A DNA stretch of 64,000 bases, taken from contig NZ_BCRG01000005.1 of NCBI RefSeq assembly GCF_001552475.1, positions 1-64,000 of the forward strand. Direction: 5' to 3'. Below are positions 9,320 to 20,171 of this stretch, piece after piece (position 1 is the first letter of the stretch; the number at the start of each line of letters is the position of its first letter). Under the pieces are notes generated by a model. It ran no database searches and was not told the DNA's origin. It saw only the letters and a program-made list of their open reading frames with translations. This DNA is from Microbacterium oleivorans NBRC 103075. Lineage in GTDB: Bacteria; Actinomycetota; Actinomycetes; Actinomycetales; Microbacteriaceae. Position numbers and translations under genes: made by a program.

Positions 9320-9333
9320 TGTCAGCGCTGTCT
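9320..9333. promoter_or_regulatory. candidate LacI-family operator
   Basis: TGTCAGCGCTGTCT has an 8-bp palindromic centre CAGCGCTG with the central CG typical of LacI-family operators. It matches most positions of the general TGnAAnCGnTTnCA pattern. It lies in the 274-bp divergent region between the binding-protein gene (start 9211) and lacI (start 9486). Weak outer symmetry keeps confidence low. No second clear copy was found in the same region. Confidence 0.35.
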
Positions 9334-9485
9334 AAGTGTGTCCCGCAACCCTGCGAACGTCTCGATTTCAGTCTGACCGGGTTTTTCTCTTGTATGTGAG
9401 CGACTCTGTTGTCGGTCAATGTCGCATAAATGTCCATCGTCGTCATTTGCGCACCGGCTGCTATGGTCGACCCTAGGGAGGACCG

Positions 9486-10490
9486 ATGACGGTGCAACAG
9501 CGGGCCACGCTCGAAGACGTCGCGCGGCTGGCCGGCGTGAGTTCGAAGACCGTGTCGCGCGTGTTCGCCCAGCGCGAGCTCGTCGCGCCTCAGACAGTGG
9601 ATCGTGTGCTGTCAGCGGCGAAGCGGCTCCGCTTCCGACCCAACAGCCTCGCTCAAGGGCTCCGCCGCGGCGGCAGCCGTACCGTCGGATTCATCATCGG
9701 TGAGCTGAGCAATCCGTTTTATTACAAGGTCGCCGCGGGCATCGAGAAGGAGCTCTCCGCCCACGGCTTCAGCCTCGTCGTCGCGACGACCGACGACACG
9801 GAAGAGGGCGAGGGAAGGGTCGCCGACGCGCTGTTGGCGCAGCGGGTCGGCGCTCTCCTGCTCATCCCCGTCGGCGATGACCAGTCCTACCTCGAGGGTG
9901 AACGCCAGCTCGGCACTCCGATCATCGCGATCGACCGCCCGGCGCGGAACCTCGCCGCCGACTCGATCGTCCTCGACAACCGCGTCGCGGTCCTCGAGGC
10001 GACGCGGCGGCTCACGGCGCTCGGGCACCGTCGCATCGCGTACGTCTGCAACCCGGCATCCGTCTGGACCCAGTCCGAGCGACTCGCCGGCTACCGCCAG
10101 GCGATGTCAGAAGCCGGCATGGACTCCGCACCGTGGGAGATGCTGGGCGACGATCTGACGATCCCGCCGCGGGAGCTGGTGCAACGCCTTTGGCAGCAGG
10201 ATGCCGCCCCCACGGCAATCATCGCCGGGAACAACCGCGTGACGATCGGCGCTCTGCGCGCCCTGCAGGCGCGAGACGATCAGCAGACCGCGCTCATCGG
10301 GTTCGACGACTTCGACACCGGGGACGTCCTCGGCGTCTCGGTCATCTCCTACGACCCGCTCGAGCTCGGACGGCGTGCGGCGACGCTCGCAATCGAGCGG
10401 ATCGGAGACCCGTCGGGCTTCGTCCGGCAGATCGTGCTGCCGACGTGGATCATCGAGCGCGGAACGGGCGAGCGTCCGCCGGTGGACTGA
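9486..10490 (+). CDS. LacI-family transcriptional regulator
   Basis: A 334-residue regulator. The N-terminal helix-turn-helix and hinge read TLEDVARLAGVSSKTVSRVFAQ ... VLSAAKRLRFRPNSLAQGLR. The periplasmic-binding-protein-like effector domain starts at TVGFIIGELSNPFYYKVAAG and includes TALIGFDDFDTGDVLGVSV. GGGAGG precedes the ATG at a good distance. Its divergent position makes it the likely repressor of the mannoside operon, with the imported sugar or a breakdown product as inducer (inference). It converges on the esterase gene with a 6-bp gap. Confidence 0.92.
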   Translation: MTVQQRATLEDVARLAGVSSKTVSRVFAQRELVAPQTVDRVLSAAKRLRFRPNSLAQGLRRGGSRTVGFIIGELSNPFYYKVAAGIEKELSAHGFSLVVATTDDTEEGEGRVADALLAQRVGALLLIPVGDDQSYLEGERQLGTPIIAIDRPARNLAADSIVLDNRVAVLEATRRLTALGHRRIAYVCNPASVWTQSERLAGYRQAMSEAGMDSAPWEMLGDDLTIPPRELVQRLWQQDAAPTAIIAGNNRVTIGALRALQARDDQQTALIGFDDFDTGDVLGVSVISYDPLELGRRAATLAIERIGDPSGFVRQIVLPTWIIERGTGERPPVD

Positions 10491-10496
10491 GTCGCC

Positions 10497-11465
10497 TCAG
10501 ACGCGCGCGGCGAGGAACTCGGCCTGCCGCATCCACTGGTGGGCCTGACCGCCCTCGTGCTCGTTGAAGGGGAAGACCTCGATCTCCTTGTCGGCGCCGG
10601 CCCACGCGTTGAACGCGGCGAACACGGTCGACGGTGGGCAGATCGGGTCGAGGAGCGCGACGGAGAAGAGGGATGCCGCCTGTGCCCTGGCCGCGAAGCT
10701 CACCCCGTCGAAGTACGAGAGGGTCTCGAACACGCGTTCCTCGGTGCCGCGGTGGACGGCGAGGTAACGGACGACCTCGTCGTAGGGGTCGCGACCGGTC
10801 ATGCCGACCGCGCGCTCGAAGTGGCAGAGGAACGGCACATCGGGCATCGCCGCGACGAGCCCGTCGCTGAGCGCGGCGGCTGCAATGGCGATCCCGCCGC
10901 CCTGACTGCCGCCGCAGACGGCGACGCGTGCCGCATCCACCTCGGGCAGGGAGCGCACCGCGTCGATCGCGCGCACGGCGTCGGTGAAGACGCGACGGTA
11001 GTAGTAGGTCTCGGGATCGTCGATCCCGCGGGTCATGAAGCCCGGGTGGGCAGGTCCCGAGCCGTGCGGATCGGGCGTCGCACCGCCCGCTCCCCAGGCG
11101 CTGCCCTGCCCGCGGGTGTCCATGAAGAAGTGCGCGTATCCGGATGCCGCCCACCCCAGCCGTTCGACGGGGAGACCCCGGCCGCCGCCGTAGCCGTTGA
11201 ACTCGACGACGGCGGGGAGGGCGCCGTCACGGTCGGCGGGGAGCAGCAACCAGCCCTTGACCGGGTCGCCCGCGAACCCGGGGAAGGTGACGTCGAACGC
11301 ATCGATGCCACGGAGGGGCGTCTCGACCGGAGTGACGATGGGGGAGCCGCCGGCCTCGCGGGCACCCGCGATCGTGCTCGACCAGAAGTCGTCGAAGTCG
11401 GCCGGGACGCGCACCTCCGGTCGGTAGTCGCGGAGGTCGGGGAGGGCGAGATCGAAGCGCGGCAC
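10497..11465 (-). CDS. acetyl xylan esterase / cephalosporin-C deacetylase-like (CE7)
   Basis: A 322-residue alpha/beta hydrolase of the CE7 (AXE1) family, close to the usual 320. The opening DLALPDLRDYRPEVRVPADFDDFW and the segment FMDTRGQGSAWG are family hallmarks. The nucleophile elbow is VCGGSQGG, the Asp lies in LLDPICPPST and the catalytic His in FNEHEGG. Such enzymes remove acetyl groups from imported short xylo- or other oligosaccharides in the cytoplasm. It sits tail-to-tail with the LacI gene and may serve the same sugar-utilisation locus. No signal peptide is visible. Confidence 0.9.
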   Translation of the reverse strand: MPRFDLALPDLRDYRPEVRVPADFDDFWSSTIAGAREAGGSPIVTPVETPLRGIDAFDVTFPGFAGDPVKGWLLLPADRDGALPAVVEFNGYGGGRGLPVERLGWAASGYAHFFMDTRGQGSAWGAGGATPDPHGSGPAHPGFMTRGIDDPETYYYRRVFTDAVRAIDAVRSLPEVDAARVAVCGGSQGGGIAIAAAALSDGLVAAMPDVPFLCHFERAVGMTGRDPYDEVVRYLAVHRGTEERVFETLSYFDGVSFAARAQAASLFSVALLDPICPPSTVFAAFNAWAGADKEIEVFPFNEHEGGQAHQWMRQAEFLAARV

Positions 11466-11544
11466 GGCCTCACCCTAGCGTCCGGCGGGCCGGCGTCGGA
11501 GATATCTCGACATCGAGAGAAACCGGGGTCGTGCGATACGCTGA

Positions 11545-13797
<2,253 letters not shown>

Positions 13798-13807
13798 TCC
13801 GCAAAGA

Positions 13808-13844
13808 CGGATGCCCCGGCCGCAACTGCGGGCCGGGGCATCCG
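13808..13844 (+). terminator. terminator after icd
   Basis: Perfect 14-bp arms CGGATGCCCCGGCC (13808-13821) and GGCCGGGGCATCCG (13831-13844) with a 9-nt loop begin 11 nt after the icd stop. It can work in both directions and also ends 17 nt before the stop of the converging acetyltransferase gene. Confidence 0.85.
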
Positions 13845-13860
13845 TTCGTTCGGGGGAGCG

Positions 13861-14313
13861 TCAGAACTTGATCTGCGCGACGACCTCGCCGTACTCGGTC
13901 TCGTCGACCGGGGTGAATCCGACCCGGCGGAAGAAGGCATCCGGGCCGCCCTCGCCGGCTTCGTAGATCACGTTGAGGTGATCGAAGCCGCGGGCGCGGG
14001 CTTCGTCGATGAGCTGATCGACGGCGTACCGTCCGACGCCGCGGCCCTGGTCGTCGGCGTCGACGTTGATCCGCCACAGCACGGAGCGGAAGTGCTCGTG
14101 CGGGGCGTCCTCGTCGAAACCGGCGCTCACGAAGCCGACGACTTCGTCGTCGTCGAGGATGACGCGCTGCCACGAGGTGGCCGGGTCGACGACGGTCGCT
14201 GCGATCGCGTAACTCTCCGGTGCGATGAAGCGTTCCTGGCCCGGCTTGAGCGAGAGGGTGTTCACGGCGACGATCGTCGACGCCGACAGTTCTTCTACGC
14301 GGAGGTCAGCCAT
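13861..14313 (-). CDS. GNAT-family N-acetyltransferase
   Basis: A 150-residue acetyl-CoA-dependent acetyltransferase. Motif A, the CoA pyrophosphate loop, reads RINVDADDQGRGVGRYAVDQLIDEA (Q/RxxGxG/A), followed by GFDHLNVIYEAGEGGPDAFFRRVGF as motif B. The acceptor is unknown. The ATG at 14313 is used; a GTG two codons upstream is also possible and no ribosome binding site is clear, so it may be leaderless. Single gene, convergent with icd. Confidence 0.85.
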   Translation of the reverse strand: MADLRVEELSASTIVAVNTLSLKPGQERFIAPESYAIAATVVDPATSWQRVILDDDEVVGFVSAGFDEDAPHEHFRSVLWRINVDADDQGRGVGRYAVDQLIDEARARGFDHLNVIYEAGEGGPDAFFRRVGFTPVDETEYGEVVAQIKF

Positions 14314-14372
14314 GAGCACAGGCTAACCGTGATCGCTGTGGTGTGCACCTGAACGATCGATGCGGTTCCGCG

Positions 14373-15797
14373 TCAGGAGTGGATCCAGACGTCGCCGCCG
14401 TCCGGCATCCAGTCGTAGAGCTTCTTCGCGGTGGCGGGCGGCATGTTCACGCAGCCGGCGCTCATCTGGTTGCCGAAGTTGTTGTGCCAGTAGGCGCCGT
14501 GGAAGGCCTGGTTGCCGTTGAAGTACATGACCCAGGGCACGTCGGGCTGCGTGTACTTGTTGCCGGTGTCGCGCGAGGTGCCCTTCATGTCCTGCAGGGG
14601 TGTGCGCCACCCGATCGAGTAGCGACCGGGGAAGGTCACGGCGCCGTCGCGACCACTGGAGATCAGCCAGGTGTCGACGACCTTGCCGTTCTCCTTCAGA
14701 TAGAGGCGCTGTTCGCCGAGATCGACCTCGGCCAGGCGTACTGTGCTGACGGTGCTGCGCGGCGTGACCTCGACCGGCAGCTCGTACGAGGCGTCGCCGC
14801 TCGCGAGCTGGTCGGCGAATTCGCGGGCGACTCCCGACGTGTCGCCGAGGACGCGGCCGTCCTGTCCCTCGGCGAGAGTGGAGAGCGTCCTGCCGGCTTC
14901 GCTGGCGAGGACGTTCGCGCTGACCGGGTCCTGATTGACCTGGTCCGGGAGCGCGTCGACGGCCGTCTGGATCGCGGCGGCATCCACCGTGTAAGAGAAG
15001 ACGCCCGCGTCATCGGCGTCGACCGTCAGCCAGGAGGCGAGGGTGTCGGCGGAGATCGGAACCGTGCGCTCGTCGCCGGCGTAGAAGCCGGCTTCGGAGG
15101 TCATGTCGTTGAGGCTGGCCGCGGTCGCTTCGGCGGCAGCCGTCGTGACGATGGAAGCGACGGGCTCGGGAGTGGGGTCGACCGTCACGGTGGACTGCCC
15201 GTCCGCGAGAGCGGACTCGAGGGCCGTGCGGACGGCGTCGACCGAGACACCGGTTCCGTCGACGGCGGGCGTGACGGTGTAGGCGCCCTTCTGGAATGAG
15301 ACGGCTGCGGGCGTCGGGTCGGTGTACGCCTCGGGAAGCGCGGCGCGGAGGACGTTCGCCGCCCGGTCTGCGTCGAGGGTGACGTCGGGCGTGCCGTATG
15401 CGGCGGACCAGGCGGTCACGTTCCACATCGGGCTGCCGGCAAAGGCGGCGTCGGCGAGGGCCGACGCGTCGATCGAGGCACCGAGGTCCGCGGCCGAGAC
15501 GGTCGGGCCGCCGTCGCCGAGGGAGACCTCGATGGACGACAGTCGCGACGAGATCGTGTCGGCGGCTGCACCGGCGGTCTGGCCGCCGACAGGGACACCT
15601 GCAGCCGTCGTGCCCGGAGCGATCAGGATGAGCGAGCAGACCGTCGCAGCGGCGACCACGACGGCGACGGGGACACCGACCTTCAACCACAGGCGGCGGG
15701 GGCGGGGTGCGGGTTCAGCGGGTGCCCAGCGCACGTCGAGCGGCGCGTCCGACGAAGAAGTGTCGTCGGCGTCCTGGCGTGTGATGATCTCGGACAT
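14373..15797 (-). CDS. L,D-transpeptidase with peptidoglycan-binding region
   Basis: A 474-residue membrane-anchored cell-wall enzyme. Residues 1-35 are cytoplasmic, and one membrane segment (VGVPVAVVVAAATVCSLILI) lies at about 40-60. A long extracellular region resembles PG_binding_4/VanW-type repeats. The C-terminal YkuD domain has the catalytic signature HGAYWHNNFG...SAGCVNM with the nucleophilic Cys. It forms 3-3 crosslinks or attaches proteins to peptidoglycan. GGGGGAG precedes the ATG at 15797. Monocistronic by context. Confidence 0.93.
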   Translation of the reverse strand: MSEIITRQDADDTSSSDAPLDVRWAPAEPAPRPRRLWLKVGVPVAVVVAAATVCSLILIAPGTTAAGVPVGGQTAGAAADTISSRLSSIEVSLGDGGPTVSAADLGASIDASALADAAFAGSPMWNVTAWSAAYGTPDVTLDADRAANVLRAALPEAYTDPTPAAVSFQKGAYTVTPAVDGTGVSVDAVRTALESALADGQSTVTVDPTPEPVASIVTTAAAEATAASLNDMTSEAGFYAGDERTVPISADTLASWLTVDADDAGVFSYTVDAAAIQTAVDALPDQVNQDPVSANVLASEAGRTLSTLAEGQDGRVLGDTSGVAREFADQLASGDASYELPVEVTPRSTVSTVRLAEVDLGEQRLYLKENGKVVDTWLISSGRDGAVTFPGRYSIGWRTPLQDMKGTSRDTGNKYTQPDVPWVMYFNGNQAFHGAYWHNNFGNQMSAGCVNMPPATAKKLYDWMPDGGDVWIHS

Positions 15798-15909
15798 CGA
15801 TCTCCCCCGAGCTGCGGCCTGACGTACCGGACGCCACGGGGATCCGGGGTCTCGTCGCCAGAGCGAATGTCACTTCCGAAAAGGGTACGCGACGTGGGCT
15901 GAATACGAC

Positions 15910-16338
15910 TCAGGCACCGCACAGATCGTGATATTCGGCGACCCCTGAGCGGATGCGGTCGGTCGCTTCCGCGAGGCCCGTCACGCTCCCGACTTCGCCG
16001 TCCGCGGCGGCGGCGCTCGCGTCCGCGAGCACGTCGAATCCGGCGCGGAGCTCCGCGACGACCGCTTCGACGCGGGCGTTGTCGATCGAGCCGGCGGCTT
16101 CGGTCAGTCGGGCACGCACGTCCGCGGTCGCCGCCGCGGCGGCGGCAGCGTCGGCGGCATCCGTCTCGGAGAAGGACGTCATCGCGGCGTCGACGGCGTC
16201 TGCGAGCGTTCGGCAAGCGGTCTTCACGCTCTGCGAGTCGCCCCGGTCGGTCTCGGGTGCGCATCCGATGGTCAGGACGGCGACCGTACCCAGAGCGACG
16301 AAGGCGCGGACGGCGCGAACGGAGCGGGATGCAGGCAC
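15910..16338 (-). CDS. small lipoprotein of unknown function
   Basis: A 142-residue protein whose signal peptide ends in the lipobox LTIGC, giving a membrane-anchored extracellular product. The mature part has three further cysteines' worth of spacing only at its ends (TACRTL and YHDLC). Its middle is an Ala-rich helical region (DAADAAAAAAATADVRARLTEAAGSIDNARVEAVVAEL...). GTG at 16338 is chosen because GAGGAG lies 7 bases upstream. The longer frame to 16380 lacks a binding site. No domain is recognised. Confidence 0.75.
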   Translation of the reverse strand: MPASRSVRAVRAFVALGTVAVLTIGCAPETDRGDSQSVKTACRTLADAVDAAMTSFSETDAADAAAAAAATADVRARLTEAAGSIDNARVEAVVAELRAGFDVLADASAAAADGEVGSVTGLAEATDRIRSGVAEYHDLCGA

Positions 16339-16460
16339 GACGAAACTCCTCGGATCTGGGGGGCCGTTCGAGCCTGCCACGGTTCCGCTGGAGGTTCAGT
16401 GGATCCTGGTGTGCGGCCCGGCGGATGACGGCGGGGTCGATGGCCCCGTAGGGTGTGCCC

Positions 16461-17084
16461 ATGCAGCGCACAACGGTGTGGTCGTGGCTCGTCGGCGGGC
16501 TCCTCCTTCTGGCACAGAGCGTTCTCGGTGTGCTGTCCGCGATCGCCGTCCGGTCGGGCGACGTCGTCTCGGTGCCCTACGAGCTGGGCGCCGCCTTTCT
16601 GGTCGCCGTCGCCTGCGTCGTCTATGCCTTCGGGCTACGGCCGTCGGAGAGCGTGGTCGCGCGAGGTCCCGGGGGCGTCGCCATCCTGCTCGCGCTCGGT
16701 GCCTTCGTCCTGGTGCGCGCCGTATGGTGGGCTGGTCCGACGGGCTTCATGGCGGGTGTCGGGGCGGAAGTGACCGCTGCGCTCGGTGCCATCGTCTCCT
16801 TCGTCCTCGCGGTGGGCGGCGCGATCGCGATCATCCGCGTCGGCGTGATCCCGCGGCCGTGGAGCTGGATTCCGCTCGCCGCCATCGTTCTCGGGCTCGG
16901 CCTGGCTGTCGTCCTCGCGGCCGTCACCGTGGTGGCGCCCGGGGCGGGCGGCCCCGTGGGTGTCTTGCCTGCGACGATTCCCGGCGTCGTCGGCATCGTG
17001 TCGATGGTGCTCGCCGTCACGACGCAGCCGTCGCCGGCCGGTACCTCGACTGCTCCGTCGAGCGCAGCCATGCGTCACGGCTGA
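16461..17084 (+). CDS. polytopic membrane protein, unknown function
   Basis: A 207-residue hydrophobic protein with about six membrane segments, for example WSWLVGGLLLLAQSVLGVLSA, ELGAAFLVAVACVVYAFGL and VGIVSMVLAVTTQ. The C-terminal 20 residues are Ser/Pro/Ala-rich. No family is recognised. ATG at 16461 follows GTAGGG by about 7 bases; an in-frame GTG at 16455 is an alternative. The end overlaps the converging FAD oxidase gene by 10 bp. Confidence 0.7.
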   Translation: MQRTTVWSWLVGGLLLLAQSVLGVLSAIAVRSGDVVSVPYELGAAFLVAVACVVYAFGLRPSESVVARGPGGVAILLALGAFVLVRAVWWAGPTGFMAGVGAEVTAALGAIVSFVLAVGGAIAIIRVGVIPRPWSWIPLAAIVLGLGLAVVLAAVTVVAPGAGGPVGVLPATIPGVVGIVSMVLAVTTQPSPAGTSTAPSSAAMRHG

Positions 17085-18442
17085 GCGGCGAAGACCTTTC
17101 CTGGATTGAGGATGCCGGCGGGGTCGAAGACGGTCTTGATGCCGCGCTGCAGCGACCACTGATCGTCCCCGAGCTCATCGGCGAGCCATCGACTCTTGAG
17201 GACGCCGATGCCGTGCTCGCCGGTGAGGGTCCCGCCCAGCGCGATCGCTGCGCGGAAGAGTGCGTCGGCGGCCTGCCACACTCGCTCAGGGACTTCGTCG
17301 CCGTCGAAGATGAAGTTGGGATGGAGGTTGCCGTCACCCGCGTGACAGACCGTCGGGATCGTCAGGCCGTACTCGGTCTCGATCCGGGCGATCTCGTCGA
17401 ACATCGCGGGCAGGGCGCTCCGAGGAACCGAGATGTCCTCGATGAGCGCGGTGCCGAGGCTCTCCATCGCGGGATGCATCGCGCGCCGGATGGCCCACAG
17501 CTGCGCCGCCTCGACGTCGTCTGCGGCGAGGCGCACCGCACCGCCCGCGGCGGAGAGGATGCGGGCGATCTCCGCCTGCTCGCTCGCCGCGGCGACGCCG
17601 TCGGTCTGCACCGTCAGTTGCGTCGCCCCGGGGGTCGGGGAGGGGAGGCCGAGGAGAGCATGGACGGCCGCGAGACTCACGGCATCCATCAGCTCCATGA
17701 TCGCGGGCTGCACCCCCGCCGCGGTCACCGCGGCTGATCCGGCGGCGGCTGCGCGGACGTCGGAGAACTGCGCCGTCAGCGTGCGCGTCTCGCCCGGGAC
17801 GAGGCGGCGGAGCTTGAGCGTTGCGCCGACGACGACGCCGAGGGTCCCCTCGGAGCCGATCATGAGCGCCGTCAGGTCGTAGCCCGTCACGCCTTTGACG
17901 CTGCGGTGTCCGGTCGAAATCAGCCGGCCGTCGGCGAGGACCACGTCGAGGGCGAGGACCGCATCGCGGACGACACCGTACTTCGCGCACAGCAGGCCGC
18001 CGGCGCCCGTGGCGATGTTGCCGCCGACGGTCGAGATCTCCCGGCTCGCGGGGTCCGGTGCCCACCAGAGGCCGTCGGGGACGAGTGCGCGCCCGAGGTC
18101 GGCGTTGAGGATACCGGGTTCGACGACGGCGAGGAGGTCATCGGGGCGGACCTCGAGGATCCGGTTCATGTCGCGCACCGAGAGCGCGATCTCACCCTCA
18201 CCGGTGTTCGCGCCGCCGGCCAGGCCGGTTCCCGCGCCGCGGGTGACGACGGGGGTTCTCGTCGCCGTGGCGATCCGCAGGGTGGCCTGCACGTCGGCGA
18301 CGGATGCCGCGCGCACGACCGCAAGCGGCCGTTGCGCTGCGCGGTGGCCCGACTTGTCGGACCGCGCGTCGTCGAGGGCGGCATCCGACGTGTCGACGCG
18401 CTCGCCGAGCGCGTCGCGGAGGAGGGCGACGACCTCGGTCAC
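17075..18442 (-). CDS. FAD-linked oxidase, GlcD/D-lactate dehydrogenase type
   Basis: A 455-residue flavoprotein. The PCMH-type FAD-binding domain has PVVTRGAGTGLAGGAN (about residue 60) and ISTVGGNIATGAGGLLCAKYGVVRD. The C-terminal domain has TVCHAGDGNLHPNFIF and a terminal LTGEHGIGVLKSRWL ... FDPAGILNPGKVF. This layout fits glycolate oxidase GlcD or D-lactate dehydrogenase; substrate is not resolved. GTG at 18442 overlaps the stop of the upstream membrane gene (GTGA), so the two are co-translated. GlcE/GlcF partners are absent here, which favours a stand-alone D-2-hydroxyacid dehydrogenase. Confidence 0.9.
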   Translation of the reverse strand: MTEVVALLRDALGERVDTSDAALDDARSDKSGHRAAQRPLAVVRAASVADVQATLRIATATRTPVVTRGAGTGLAGGANTGEGEIALSVRDMNRILEVRPDDLLAVVEPGILNADLGRALVPDGLWWAPDPASREISTVGGNIATGAGGLLCAKYGVVRDAVLALDVVLADGRLISTGHRSVKGVTGYDLTALMIGSEGTLGVVVGATLKLRRLVPGETRTLTAQFSDVRAAAAGSAAVTAAGVQPAIMELMDAVSLAAVHALLGLPSPTPGATQLTVQTDGVAAASEQAEIARILSAAGGAVRLAADDVEAAQLWAIRRAMHPAMESLGTALIEDISVPRSALPAMFDEIARIETEYGLTIPTVCHAGDGNLHPNFIFDGDEVPERVWQAADALFRAAIALGGTLTGEHGIGVLKSRWLADELGDDQWSLQRGIKTVFDPAGILNPGKVFAAQP

Positions 18443-18852
18443 GACAGGCGTCGACGCCCCGAGAGGACGCCGACGATGACCGCGACCACGGCGAAGCCGA
18501 GGCCGATCCAGGCCTGACCCGCGCTCCACCAGGCGATCGTCGCGGACAGGTAGACGAGGAGCTCGACGAGGCCCCGGACGAACGGGTGCACGCGGATCAC
18601 GGAGCGCGGCGAGGCGAACAGGCCCCAGACGAGAAGGGTGGCGAGCGGCGCGGCGATGCCGAAGACGATGTTCCACGGTGCGTCCCAGGCCGTGAAGCCC
18701 CAGATCGCGAGGGTCACGACGGCGAACAGTGCGCAGAGATAGCTGAGGATGTCGAGGGTCGACAGCCGGGTGGGCGCGGCGGGTGCTGGGGTGGCAACAG
18801 CGGGTGCGGGCTCCGCGGGACGTGCGGGTCGGACGTGGGGGAGCTCGGACAT
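18439..18852 (-). CDS. YrdB-like DUF2568 membrane protein
   Basis: A 137-residue protein: a Pro/Ala-rich N-terminal tail (1-30), then four membrane segments, including LSYLCALFAVVTLAIWGFTAW and FVRGLVELLVYLSATIAWW. The aromatic pattern AWDAPWNIVFGIAAPLATLLVWGLFASPR is typical of the YrdB/DUF2568 family, whose function is unknown. It is the first gene of a two-gene operon with the FAD oxidase. Its promoter shares the divergent region with the ROK regulator. Confidence 0.75.
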   Translation of the reverse strand: MSELPHVRPARPAEPAPAVATPAPAAPTRLSTLDILSYLCALFAVVTLAIWGFTAWDAPWNIVFGIAAPLATLLVWGLFASPRSVIRVHPFVRGLVELLVYLSATIAWWSAGQAWIGLGFAVVAVIVGVLSGRRRLS

Positions 18853-18897
18853 GCCTCGATTCTACCGGGGCCGTGTCGACGGTCGGAGTGTAACGAG

Positions 18898-18916
18898 TTT
18901 GTTAAGACTGCTTGCA
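18898..18916 (+). promoter_or_regulatory. ROK-type operator candidate, site A
   Basis: TTTGTTAAGACTGCTTGCA shares the TTTGTTA head and CTT tail with site B (18949-18967, inverted) and site C (27190-27208). It lies about 50 bp upstream of the ROK regulator, facing site B, so the two could bind one dimer pair or loop. It is the most diverged of the three. Confidence 0.5.
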
Positions 18917-18948
18917 AATAGAGCTTTCGCTCTTGCGGGCAGCCTATT

Positions 18949-18967
18949 CGTAAGGCTTACTAACAAA
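18949..18967 (-). promoter_or_regulatory. ROK-type operator candidate, site B
   Basis: On the minus strand this reads TTTGTTAGTAAGCCTTACG. It matches site C (TTTGTTAGGACACCTTACA) at 15 of 19 positions. It ends one base before the ATG of the ROK regulator at 18969, so binding would block initiation; the regulator has no ribosome binding site and is probably leaderless. Autoregulation is the inference. Confidence 0.6.
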
Positions 18968-18968
18968 C

Positions 18969-20105
18969 ATGTCGACGCCGACCCGCTCCACCGCAGTCAC
19001 CCGTTCGCGACGGTCCGCGGGCAAGATCCTCCCCGAGCACGCGCGTGCCCACAACCGCGCGCTGGTGCTCCAGTCGCTCTTCTCGGCGGGGGCGATGAGC
19101 CGGGCCGACCTGGCTCGCGAAACCGGGCTGACGCGCGTCACGGTCTCCGACCTCGTGGCCTCGCTCATCGGTGACGGCTACGTCGTCGAGCAGGGGGTCC
19201 GCGAGGCATCCGGTCCCGGCAAACCCGCGATCCTCGTCGACATCGCTCGCGACGGTCACCGCATCGTCGGCCTCGACCTGTCGGGGAGCGAGAGCTTCCT
19301 CGGCGCGGTCCTCACCCTCGACGGCGAGATCGTCGCGCGCCACAGCGTTCCCGTGCCGGACCGTCGAGAGGACGTGCTCGCAGCGATCATCGCGCTCGCG
19401 CGCACGGTCGTGGCCGACGCCCACGCTCCCGTCCTGGGCCTCGGAGTCGGCACTCCCGGTGTCGTCGACGACCACGGCGTCGTCCTCGCCGCGCCTGGTT
19501 TCGGGTGGACCGACGTCGACCTCGCCGGAGAGCTCCAGGCTGAGCTCGGGCTGCCCGTCCTCGTCGCCAACGACGCGAACGCCGCGGTCCTCGCCGAGCA
19601 CACGTTCGGGGGAGCCGGCGACGATGTGATCCTCGTCCGAGTGGGCCGCGGTGTCGGTGCGGGCCTTCTGACCGGGGGCGAGCCTCTCGCCGGTGCCCGG
19701 TTCGCCGCGGGTGAGATCGGCCACGTCACCGTCGGCACCGACGGCGGCCCGGAGTGCGCCTGCGGCAAGATCGGATGCCTCGAAGCGTGGCTCGCGGTGC
19801 CCGCGCTCACCGAGCGCCTCGCCGCCTCCGATGATCCCGAGGGGGTATTGCGCGACGCCGGCGCACGGCTCGGAATCGCGCTCGCACCGATCGTCGGCGC
19901 CCTCGATCTGTCGGAGATCGCCCTCTCCGGCCCCCCCGAGCTTCTCGGTGGGTCCCTCGCCCAAGCGGCCGCCGACACGGTCCGCACCCGGACCCTCGCC
20001 GCATTCCACGACGGACTCCTGGTGCGCATGTCGACCCACAGCGAGGACATCGTCCTCCGCGGCGCGGCCGTCATGGTGCTCTCCGGGCGTCTCGGAGTGT
20101 CCTGA
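18969..20105 (+). CDS. ROK-family transcriptional repressor (NagC-like)
   Basis: A 378-residue regulator. The N-terminal winged helix, about residues 25-85, reads NRALVLQSLFSAGAMSRADLARETGLTRVTVSDLV. The ROK sugar-binding domain has LGVGTPGVVDDHG, VGRGVGAGLLTGG, GEIGHVTV and the zinc motif CACGKIGCLE. It probably represses the GlcNAc/chitobiose genes and responds to GlcNAc or its phosphate (family inference). Its gene is followed after 66 bp by the sugar ABC transporter. Operator-like sites A and B lie directly in front, and site C precedes the hexosaminidase gene. Confidence 0.9.
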   Translation: MSTPTRSTAVTRSRRSAGKILPEHARAHNRALVLQSLFSAGAMSRADLARETGLTRVTVSDLVASLIGDGYVVEQGVREASGPGKPAILVDIARDGHRIVGLDLSGSESFLGAVLTLDGEIVARHSVPVPDRREDVLAAIIALARTVVADAHAPVLGLGVGTPGVVDDHGVVLAAPGFGWTDVDLAGELQAELGLPVLVANDANAAVLAEHTFGGAGDDVILVRVGRGVGAGLLTGGEPLAGARFAAGEIGHVTVGTDGGPECACGKIGCLEAWLAVPALTERLAASDDPEGVLRDAGARLGIALAPIVGALDLSEIALSGPPELLGGSLAQAAADTVRTRTLAAFHDGLLVRMSTHSEDIVLRGAAVMVLSGRLGVS

Positions 20106-20171
20106 CCTGCACCACCCGCATCCGCGACGACCCGTCCGGGCCGCCGCATCCCCCACAGTGAAGGAATCGCT